DNA from: an uncultured Anaerolineae bacterium
GTDB lineage: Bacteria > Chloroflexota > Anaerolineae > Anaerolineales > Villigracilaceae
Direction: 5' to 3'
Assembly (NCBI GenBank): GCA_903882765.1
Contig: CAIRYE010000401.1
Coordinates: 1 to 9,488, forward strand
Length of the DNA stretch: 9,488 nucleotides
In this document: positions 1 to 5,728 of the stretch, one piece after another
Position numbering within the stretch: position 1 is the first letter of the stretch
Layout of the letters: every line of letters begins with the position of its first letter
Position numbers and translations under genes: made by a program
Notes under the pieces: generated by a model
Told to the model about the DNA's origin: nothing
Databases searched by the model: none
Seen by the model: the letters and a program-made list of their open reading frames with translations, nothing else

Positions 1-1
1 A

Positions 2-673
2 CCACTACAAGACCATTTCGGCATACCGGTCTGGCTCGAAAACGATGCCGACGCTGCCGCGATGGGTGAAAATTGGGTTGGCGCAGGCGAAGGTTATCGC
101 CACGTTACCATGTTTACCTTTGGCACAGGCGTTGGAACAGCCAACGTCATCAACGGCAAAGTCTACCGCGGCCACCTTAACACTCACACCGAAGGCGGGC
201 ATTTGCCCCTCGACCCCAACGGCCCCGAATGTTTTTGCGGTGGCAACGGCTGCTGGGAAGTGCTCTGCGCCGGCCCAGGCATCGCCGCCATCACCAAGGC
301 TAGGGTCGTCAATACCCATTCCATGCTGCTGACAATGGTGAGCTCGGTCGATGACATCACTTCTGAGATGGTGGTGGAAGCCGCTCGCAAAGGTGATGAA
401 TTTTCGCAAACCATACTCAAAGAAACGGCCCGCTACATCGGCCTCGGTATTGTCTCTTATATGTGGATCCTGCTGCCCGATTGTGTGGTGCTCGGCGGCG
501 GCATTATCCGCTCGTACGATCTATTACAAGATGAAGTGGAGAGGGTGATCAAGCAGCACAGCAAGGTCTATCCCATCCACCAGCTCCCCATTCGGGTGGC
601 GAAGCTAGGCCAGCTCGCTGGCGTTATCGGTGGCGCCCGTTGCGCCATAAACCAATTTTACAAAGAAGAGTAA
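2..673 (+). CDS. ROK-family sugar kinase, 3' part (5' end outside window)
   Basis: ROK kinases transfer phosphate from ATP to the 6-OH of a hexose or amino sugar in the cytoplasm. The visible 223 residues are the C-terminal two-thirds or so of a usual ~300-aa protein. In window numbering, ENDAD (13-17) holds the expected catalytic Asp. GTGVG (41-45) is the glycine-rich turn followed by a typical NGKVYRG stretch. His67 with the CxCGxxGC motif (C77, C79, C84) forms the zinc site diagnostic of ROK proteins. A VLGGGI segment near residue 165 fits the C-terminal nucleotide-binding part. There is no N-terminal sequence, so a repressor-type HTH cannot be excluded, although the context argues for a kinase. 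The stop is 4 nt before the ATG of the SIS gene, so the two are almost certainly cotranscribed. The substrate is not readable; glucose, GlcNAc and ManNAc are all possible. Confidence 0.93.
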   Translation, partial: PLQDHFGIPVWLENDADAAAMGENWVGAGEGYRHVTMFTFGTGVGTANVINGKVYRGHLNTHTEGGHLPLDPNGPECFCGGNGCWEVLCAGPGIAAITKARVVNTHSMLLTMVSSVDDITSEMVVEAARKGDEFSQTILKETARYIGLGIVSYMWILLPDCVVLGGGIIRSYDLLQDEVERVIKQHSKVYPIHQLPIRVAKLGQLAGVIGGARCAINQFYKEE

Positions 674-677
674 AACC

Positions 678-1718
678 ATGAAAATCAATTCCTACATCCA
701 AGATATGCTAGCCCAACCAGCTGCGCTCAAAAAAGCCATCGAGAACTATCAATCCGCCGAAGTACAGTTGCTGGCAAATCGTTTTGCCGCCGGCGAGTTC
801 AGCCGCGTCATTCTCACTGGAATGGGTTCCTCGCACAACAGCCATTACCCCGCCAGCCTAGTAATGACCAACGCCGCCACCCCCACCATTTATATGAATA
901 CCGCCGAGTTGCTGCACTACGCCCCCGGCCTTATGCAGCCCGGCACCCTGTTGTGGATCAACTCGCAATCTGGCAAATCAGTTGAGATCGTCAGGTACCT
1001 CGAAACCGTCAAAAACAAACGGCCCGCCTTTCAGCTATCCCTCACCAACCAGCCCGCTTCCATCCTAGCACATTCCGCCGATCTGGCGCTGGTGATGCAC
1101 GCCGGTGAAGAAGCCACCGTAAGCACAAAAACCTACCTCAACTCGGTAGCGATCTCTCTCTTGGTAGCCTACCAGCTAAACGGGTTAGATTGGCAAAAGT
1201 TGCGCGATGAAATGCTCGCGACGATCGCCCCAATGACCGCATTCTTCAACGATCTCGAAGCCCAAGTAGAAAAACTGAACACAGTTAGTGGCAAGCTCGA
1301 GAAAACCCTCTTCCTCGGCCGCGGCCCCTCTATGGGAGCCATCGCCAACGGATCGTTGATCAACACCGAAGCCGCCAAAACCATGATGACCGGCATGAAC
1401 GTATCCGATTTTCGCCACGGCCCTTTTGAAATGGTTGATGAACACCTCACCCTCTTCATCTTAGAAGGCACGGCAAAAACCGTTTCGCAAAACCATGAGC
1501 TCGCCATCGAAGCGCATCAAAAAGGCGCTCGCGTCATTTGGCTGGCTGGCAAACCTGATCCCGTCCTCCCCACCTTCCTACTGCCGGATGTCCCCGATAG
1601 CGTTAAACCGCTGATCGAGATACTGCCCTTTCAAGGGATGACGCTGCTAAACTCGCAGCGAACCGGGATCGAGCCGGGCGTGTTTAGGCATATAGCAAAA
1701 GTAACCGAAACCGAATGA
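678..1718 (+). CDS. Double-SIS-domain sugar isomerase/deaminase (GlmS isomerase-domain / AgaS / NagB-II type)
   Basis: This 346-aa protein has two SIS domains and no glutaminase domain. It therefore resembles the isomerase half of GlmS or stand-alone AgaS/NagB-II/FrlB-type proteins, which act on aldose/ketose or amino-sugar 6-phosphates. SIS-1 shows GMGSSHNS (48-55) and the phosphate-binding SQSGKSVE (96-103), followed by VSTKTYLN (148-155). SIS-2 shows GRGPSMGAIANG (215-226), a conserved EA pair near 231 and FRHGP (245-249). The C-terminus RHIAKVTETE matches the usual KVTxT tail of the family. The ATG at 678 follows a weak purine-rich site (AAGAAGAG, ending at 670) that overlaps the end of the ROK gene, indicating translational coupling. 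With the kinase, the simplest reading is sugar phosphorylation followed by isomerisation or deamination to fructose-6-phosphate. The exact reaction is inferred. Confidence 0.88.
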   Translation: MKINSYIQDMLAQPAALKKAIENYQSAEVQLLANRFAAGEFSRVILTGMGSSHNSHYPASLVMTNAATPTIYMNTAELLHYAPGLMQPGTLLWINSQSGKSVEIVRYLETVKNKRPAFQLSLTNQPASILAHSADLALVMHAGEEATVSTKTYLNSVAISLLVAYQLNGLDWQKLRDEMLATIAPMTAFFNDLEAQVEKLNTVSGKLEKTLFLGRGPSMGAIANGSLINTEAAKTMMTGMNVSDFRHGPFEMVDEHLTLFILEGTAKTVSQNHELAIEAHQKGARVIWLAGKPDPVLPTFLLPDVPDSVKPLIEILPFQGMTLLNSQRTGIEPGVFRHIAKVTETE

Positions 1719-1724
1719 TCCCAC

Positions 1725-1757
1725 AAAATGGATGGCAAAGAACGCCATCCATTTTTT
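1725..1757 (+). terminator. Intrinsic terminator of the ROK-SIS operon
   Basis: A perfect 12-bp inverted repeat (AAAATGGATGGC at 1725-1736 with GCCATCCATTTT at 1744-1755) encloses a 7-nt loop and runs into a T6 tract (1752-1757). It begins 6 nt after the SIS stop codon. This is a textbook rho-independent terminator and separates the operon from ribonuclease Z. Confidence 0.92.
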
Positions 1758-1837
1758 ATCAAGGTGGTCTTTTCAGCATTCCAATAAGGTAAAATTAGAC
1801 CATCGTACTCCACATAGTATTAAAGGAAAGTAATCGG

Positions 1838-1855
1838 GTGAATAGAATTGTTTGA
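1838..1855 (+). CDS. Possible five-codon upstream ORF overlapping the rnz start
   Basis: GTG at 1838 has a better Shine-Dalgarno (AAAGGAAAG, 1822-1830, 7 nt away) than the rnz TTG. It encodes MNRIV and stops with TGA at 1853-1855, five bases inside rnz. This could be a coupling mini-ORF that delivers ribosomes to the TTG. Alternatively, a one-base indel may have split an original start: removing one base would give MNRIFEIVFLG. No conservation data are available here. Confidence 0.25.
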   Translation: MNRIV

Positions 1856-2765
1856 GATCGTCTTTTTAGGAACATCAGCGTCAGCGCCATCCGCGCGGCG
1901 GGGGTTATCAGCCCAGGTGGTAAAGCATAACGAACATCGTTTTCTGATCGATTGCGGCGAAGGCACCCAGAGGCAGATCTTGCAATCCGGCATCGGCTTC
2001 AAGTCGATCAACCGCATTTTGCTCACTCATGGCCATCTCGACCACATCCTGGGTCTTGGCGGTCTTATGTCCACCTTCATCCGTTGGGAGTCGATCGAGA
2101 GCCTTGAGATCTGCGCTGGCAAAAGCGTTTTAGAGCGCGTAAAAGTGCTGGTAAATGATGTTGTTCTACGCGGCACTACCCCGCCAATGATGTTAAGCTA
2201 TCGCGAGATCACCCCCGGCATCATCTATGATGAAGCGGATTTCACCGTATCAGCCATCCCGGTAACCCACCGCGGACCCGATTGCCTCGGCTATGTATTC
2301 GAAGAAAAACCACGCCGTCCCTTCCTTCCCGAAGTTGCCGACGCCCTGGGTGTACCCTTCGGCCACGTCCGCAGTCTGTTGGTTAACGGCGAAACGATCA
2401 CCCTCGAAAATGGCAGCACGGTTGGCCCCGAAGATGTTCTTGGCCCCGAACAAAAGGGCACCAAGCTGGTTGTGATCGGCGATACCGGCCGCACTGATGA
2501 TATCTTTCCCTATGTGCAAGGCGCTAACGCCTTGGTCATCGAATCGACCTACATCGATGAAGATGTGGATATGGCGCGCCAGTTCAGCCATATGACTGCA
2601 AAAGGCGCCGCCGAGCTCGCCGTAAAAGCCGGCGTAGACCAATTGCTGCTCACCCACATCTCACGCCGCTACCGCGAAAAAGATGTCGCCGCCGAGGCAC
2701 AAGCCATCCACCCCAATGCCGTGGTAGTGCGCGATTTCGATACCTATCAGGTCAAGAAGGTCTGA
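1848..2765 (+). CDS. rnz: Ribonuclease Z (tRNA 3'-end processing endonuclease)
   Basis: RNase Z removes the 3' trailer from precursor tRNAs using a two-zinc metallo-beta-lactamase fold in the cytoplasm. The 305-aa length is right for the bacterial short form. HGHLDH (61-66) is the main metal motif. His141, the Asp of GDTGRT (211-216) and His270 in LLLTHISRRY complete the expected ligands, and the SHMTA motif (247-251) is characteristic of RNase Z. Residues 151-205 carry the flexible-arm insertion with GP-rich sequence. The start is chosen as TTG at 1848: the frame is closed by TGA at 1839-1841, and the protein then opens with MFEIVFLGTS as in homologues. GGGTG (1836-1840) lies 7 nt upstream as a ribosome binding site. 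A possible -10 (TAAAAT, 1790-1795) lacks a convincing -35. Confidence 0.95.
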   Translation: MFEIVFLGTSASAPSARRGLSAQVVKHNEHRFLIDCGEGTQRQILQSGIGFKSINRILLTHGHLDHILGLGGLMSTFIRWESIESLEICAGKSVLERVKVLVNDVVLRGTTPPMMLSYREITPGIIYDEADFTVSAIPVTHRGPDCLGYVFEEKPRRPFLPEVADALGVPFGHVRSLLVNGETITLENGSTVGPEDVLGPEQKGTKLVVIGDTGRTDDIFPYVQGANALVIESTYIDEDVDMARQFSHMTAKGAAELAVKAGVDQLLLTHISRRYREKDVAAEAQAIHPNAVVVRDFDTYQVKKV

Positions 2766-2770
2766 TCGGG

Positions 2771-2790
2771 TTTGGTAGCCTTCTACCAAA
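2771..2790. terminator. Hairpin between convergent genes (possible bidirectional terminator)
   Basis: TTTGGTAG (2771-2778) and CTACCAAA (2783-2790) pair perfectly around a CCTT loop, immediately after the rnz stop. The hairpin overlaps the TAG stop of the minus-strand gene ending at 2783. Neither side has a clean T tract, so it is a weak intrinsic terminator at best. Its position between convergent genes is what supports the call. Confidence 0.4.
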
Positions 2791-3406
2791 CATTGTTGTT
2801 ATTGCCCACCTTTTTCAATTCACCCACCAGCCCGGTGTACCATTGCTCCATCGGATACTTTTTGGAGATTTCAATGACCCTTGGCAGATCCAGCTTGAAT
2901 AGTTTCGCCATCTCTTCAAGGAATTCTTGCCCATCATCTTCTTCATCCGCATAAAATACGTCCTGAACCGCGCCAAAAACATATTCATAAAAATCCCCAA
3001 CCTCAACCTCCATTGTGACCATCCCTTTATCACATTCCAATAATCCAGCCTCACAACCCTCAAATACATATTGGTGTTTAAAAGAAAGGTGGGAATATTT
3101 TTTCGCTAAAGATTTTGTAATACCGAATGACGGCCCATAGGATGTTGAAAAGGATATTTCGAGCTTGTCATCAAAATGCACAAAGCTAGCGAACCCGGGG
3201 TTGTACCATGTTCCCCAATGTTCCAAAAGCCAGTCGCCCAGTTCTTTTGAACTCTCACCATTTTCACTGACCAATTCTTGGGGGATAGGTACTATCTTTT
3301 CAAAATCAAAAGCATTCTTACCTTCACTATCGAAAAGATCCACCATTTCCAATATTTTGTTGGATTCGCCACGTACGGTTAGTAAATTTGCTGACCAATC
3401 TGTCAT
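2783..3406 (-). CDS. Api92/YubB-like (DUF1281-type) protein of unknown function, downstream paralogue
   Basis: This 207-aa acidic soluble protein is clearly homologous to the next gene upstream (3507-4145) along its whole length. N-terminal MTDWSANLLTVRG corresponds to the MPNWCxN opening typical of Api92/YubB-like ferredoxin-fold proteins, but the usual Cys is Ser here. Then come DFEKIVPIP (near 40), WLLEHWG (near 62) and a FSTSYGPSFGITK stretch (near 90), which is the family's F-x-T-x-W-x-P region. The C-terminal part is unusually rich in Asp and Glu and ends with the QWYTGLV block shared by both copies. The start is set at ATG 3404-3406, not at the longer form, because GGGAGG sits 7 nt upstream and would otherwise lie inside the coding sequence. 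It is 100 nt downstream of its paralogue and may share its transcript. Function unknown. Confidence 0.82.
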   Translation of the reverse strand: MTDWSANLLTVRGESNKILEMVDLFDSEGKNAFDFEKIVPIPQELVSENGESSKELGDWLLEHWGTWYNPGFASFVHFDDKLEISFSTSYGPSFGITKSLAKKYSHLSFKHQYVFEGCEAGLLECDKGMVTMEVEVGDFYEYVFGAVQDVFYADEEDDGQEFLEEMAKLFKLDLPRVIEISKKYPMEQWYTGLVGELKKVGNNNNVW

Positions 3407-3506
3407 TTCCATTCCTCCCAAAATTATGTTTTGAACTACAACCGAATTCTATAACATAACTCTCAACTTGTCTCCGGGTTAAAATCTCATAAAAACAACT
3501 CAAACC

Positions 3507-4145
3507 TCAGACCATTAACAGATCCAAAGCTTTCCTTTTAGAACTGAATGGGCGGATCGCGTCAACCAACCCCGTGTACCATTGGTCCTTGGGGTACGAG
3601 TTGGCCAGTCCAAAGACAAGCTTCAGATCTACCTTGAATAATTTGGATAAGATCTCGAGATACTCTCTGCCGCCGTCTACTTCATCGATATTAAAATAAT
3701 CCCTAACATCCCCATAGAAGTACTCCAAAAAATCCCCGCCCACTTTTTTCAATAGTTGGCCCTCCTCACAGATCAATACCCCACTGAAATTGTTCCAGCC
3801 TTCTTGGTATTGGTGCTGAAAGCGCAGATCAGGAAATTTCCGAGCCATCTCCTTGGTGATACCGGTAGCTGGCCCCCAAGCAGAGGGGAAAGTGATTTCC
3901 ATCTTGTCCTCAAAAAACAAATACTGGCAGGATTCGATCTCACGGGTCGGTCCCCAGTTTTCCATCAACCAGTGCCGCGCCATTTCGCCAAAACTCCCGT
4001 CCTTCTCCATCACCCCCAAAGGGATCGGCGCGATCCGGTTGAAGTCCATACAATTTCCGCTCCCATCATCGATCCAACCCACCAATTCAAAAATCCGGTT
4101 CATCCTACCCGTAACAATGATCAAGTTATCACACCAGTTCGGCAT
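3507..4145 (-). CDS. Api92/YubB-like (DUF1281-type) protein of unknown function, upstream paralogue
   Basis: This 212-aa protein opens with MPNWCDNLIIVTG, the characteristic start of the Api92/YubB-like (DUF1281) family. It continues with DFNRIAPIP (near 34), HWLMENWG (near 58) and ITFPSAWGPATGITKEMARKFPDL (split around residues 84-107), which correspond to the family's core strand and helix. A C-terminal section of about 80 residues with GDFLEYFYGDVRDYF, REYLEILSKLFKVDL and DQWYTGLV is shared with the neighbouring copy and may be an extension specific to this lineage. The ATG is preceded by GAGGAG 7 nt away and by a strong promoter. Members of the family occur in phages, plasmids and genomes with no established biochemical activity. 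There is no signal peptide or membrane segment, so it should be cytoplasmic. Confidence 0.85.
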   Translation of the reverse strand: MPNWCDNLIIVTGRMNRIFELVGWIDDGSGNCMDFNRIAPIPLGVMEKDGSFGEMARHWLMENWGPTREIESCQYLFFEDKMEITFPSAWGPATGITKEMARKFPDLRFQHQYQEGWNNFSGVLICEEGQLLKKVGGDFLEYFYGDVRDYFNIDEVDGGREYLEILSKLFKVDLKLVFGLANSYPKDQWYTGLVDAIRPFSSKRKALDLLMV

Positions 4146-4182
4146 ACCGCAACTCCTCTTTACATATTAGCTCATTTGTTCT

Positions 4183-4211
4183 ATTATAGGACAATGAAGG
4201 AAAATTTGCAA
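4183..4211 (-). promoter_or_regulatory. Sigma-70-type promoter for the paralogue pair
   Basis: On the minus strand, TTGCAA (4206-4211) and TATAAT (4183-4188) are separated by exactly 17 bp. The expected start near 4176 leaves a 30-nt leader containing the GAGGAG ribosome binding site of the gene starting at 4145. The -35 box lies only 24 nt beyond the stop codon of the upstream acyltransferase gene. Confidence 0.72.
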
Positions 4212-4235
4212 TAGGATTGTTGAGAATTATTGAAA

Positions 4236-5282
4236 TTATTGGGCGGGTTGTTGATCGGTGCCGCGGCCATTGGGCAGCAGTAAGCCGCGGATGATCTGCC
4301 AGCGATCGATCGCAAGGTAGGTAAGCATAGATAAGCCAATGCTGATCACGTAGGTGGCAAAACCAAACCAGGCGGGGGTGTGCTGTCGAATGCTTTGTGG
4401 AAAGAGATCCAAAGCCAGATCCCAAAAAGGGTAATGAAAGATCATGATGATCAGGCTGGCGCGGCCGGTAAAAGCGAAGAAAGCCGCCAACGGTTCAATG
4501 CGTGTGACCGCTTTGGCAATGGCCAAAAACAGCAGGATACCGCTAAGAGCCGCTAACAACACCGCCGCGGGGTTGATCAGTTTTCGATGATCCAGATCCA
4601 ATCTAGCGTTGGTGAGAGTTGCCACCAGCAAAAAGGTGAAAAAAGCCACCACCACCAAGGGTGCATTGACCTTGAAGGTAAAGACCTGTTGGCGCAACAG
4701 CTGACCCAATAATAAAAAGAAAGAAGAAAGCAGCACAATATCCAGCCCCCAAGGCAGCCACTGAAACGGATACCCCGCCAGCTGCACCACGGGCACAATG
4801 CCGATCAAAGCTGCCCCCGCAGCGAATTGCGCCATCAAAACCAAACCCGATTTGAACGTGATCCCTTGCCCAAGTTTAAAAACGCGAAAGATCAACACCG
4901 CGACAAGAATGGTGAGAAAGAGGTGGGGCAAGAACCAGATCGGCACATCGATAATGCTGCTGCCATTGGCGTACAATGCCCCTATCAACTGCCGGATCGG
5001 TTCCCCCTCGCTCGCACCATAGATGATGGTAAACAAAATGGTAGCAACAAAGTATGGTTTTATCAGGGAGCGAAATTTTTTGCCGATCAAACCCTCGCAG
5101 TTGAAGTTGAGAAATAGCCCCGACAGAAAAAAGAAAAAGGGAAGCCGCACCAATCCCAAAATAGCCACCAAGGTTGGCCCAACGGCGGTTCGCAGATAGG
5201 GGTTGTGATTGATGGCGACCAACAGGATAGTAAATCCTTTGGCTACATCAATGAATCGGATACGGGAAGAATCGGCAGGCAC
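4236..5282 (-). CDS. Acyltransferase 3 family membrane protein (sugar O-acetyltransferase-like)
   Basis: Acyltransferase-3 proteins are multi-pass inner-membrane enzymes that move acyl groups, usually acetyl, onto cell-surface glycans or other envelope molecules. The N-terminal signature RIRFIDVAKGFTILLVAINH carries the conserved Arg, Asp, KG and the probable catalytic His (about residue 26). RLPFFFFLSGLFLNF, KKFRSLIKPYF, VPIWFLPHLF and the late TGRASLIIMIFHYPFW match successive conserved blocks of the family. About ten hydrophobic segments are evident over 348 aa, the normal size without an SGNH domain. I prefer the GTG at 5280-5282 (GGAGAA 9 nt upstream) over the TTG at 5304-5306, because the likely promoter would start transcription at about 5306. 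There is no glycan gene cluster nearby, so the acceptor is unknown. Confidence 0.88.
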   Translation of the reverse strand: MPADSSRIRFIDVAKGFTILLVAINHNPYLRTAVGPTLVAILGLVRLPFFFFLSGLFLNFNCEGLIGKKFRSLIKPYFVATILFTIIYGASEGEPIRQLIGALYANGSSIIDVPIWFLPHLFLTILVAVLIFRVFKLGQGITFKSGLVLMAQFAAGAALIGIVPVVQLAGYPFQWLPWGLDIVLLSSFFLLLGQLLRQQVFTFKVNAPLVVVAFFTFLLVATLTNARLDLDHRKLINPAAVLLAALSGILLFLAIAKAVTRIEPLAAFFAFTGRASLIIMIFHYPFWDLALDLFPQSIRQHTPAWFGFATYVISIGLSMLTYLAIDRWQIIRGLLLPNGRGTDQQPAQ

Positions 5283-5312
5283 AGGTAAAATTTCTCCAAA
5301 GTTCAACCAACT

Positions 5313-5346
5313 ATTCTACCCGTACATCGCCATTTTGTGACAAAAT
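5313..5346 (-). promoter_or_regulatory. Probable promoter with overlapping palindromic operator for the acyltransferase gene
   Basis: On the minus strand, TTGTCA (5338-5343) and TAGAAT (5313-5318) form a -35/-10 pair with a long 19-bp spacer. The -35 is embedded in a 15-bp palindrome, ATTTTGT-G-ACAAAAT (5332-5346). That placement is what one expects of a repressor site, but no regulator can be named from the sequence. Confidence 0.42.
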
Positions 5347-5385
5347 CGCACAGAAAAACACCCTAGTTTTTCCCTAATGATTTCA

Positions 5386-5649
5386 AAGATCGCTTTTCGA
5401 GACCGCCAAACCCTGATCTCGACATTCTCTGGTTGACCCTGTTCTCCCAGCCCCGATCTGGTGCGAAAAGCTACCAGTACCTTTCACTTCATGCCAAAAG
5501 GGATTACCTTGCGAGCCCGCCCATAACTTCTCCTACACCACCTTCGTGATCTTCGAGAACCACCACTTTTTAAATCCTTCGAAACCTCCACCCGAACCAA
5601 CTATTTCAATTTCGAAAATAGGTTTTCCTTTGCCATCTTCGAGAATCGG
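5386..5649 (-). pseudogene. Possible decayed coding remnant with an internal TAG
   Basis: On the minus strand one frame runs 38 codons from TGA (5650-5652) to TAG (5533-5535) and then a further 49 codons to TGA (5383-5385). The first part contains KGKPIFEIEIVGSGGG and FEGFKKWWFSKITKVV, the second EKLWAGSQGNPFWHEVKG; both read like protein. The same frame upstream reads VDLLAILWEGVEEQ before a TAA. There is no start codon with a ribosome binding site, and I recognise no family. It could be the relic of a small gene broken by stops, or chance. Confidence 0.22.
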
Positions 5650-5728
5650 TCAGACCGACACGTGAGTTGAATGTTCTTACTGTTCTTCAACACCTTCCCA
5701 CAATATCGCCAACAGATCTACACAACCC

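Larger units (their letters stand above)
5307..5728. other. Gene-free stretch between acyltransferase and acyl-CoA mutase genes
   Basis: No intact gene, tRNA or clear terminator was found. What can be seen is the promoter/operator above at its left end; an AT-rich 7-bp hairpin (GAAAAAC 5353-5359 with GTTTTTC 5366-5372); and a perfect short palindrome, TCGGTC-A-GACCGA (5646-5658). The motif TTCGARA also recurs at 5396, 5552, 5578, 5611 and 5638. The last four copies are spaced 26-33 bp and partly coincide with codons of the decayed frame described separately. Confidence 0.6.

Noticed and set aside
2250..2657. Minus-strand open frame of 135 codons opposite rnz
   Set aside because: It lies wholly antisense to a confidently identified gene, has no ribosome binding site, and its composition reads as a codon shadow.
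3407..3421. Longer N-terminus MGGMEM for the downstream Api92-like paralogue
   Set aside because: The extra codons contain the GGGAGG ribosome binding site, and the paralogue aligns from the later Met.
5353..5372. AT-rich hairpin GAAAAAC/GTTTTTC as a terminator for the mutase gene
   Set aside because: It is about 360 bp past the mutase stop, its stem is almost all A:T, and no T tract follows on the relevant strand beyond the stem itself.
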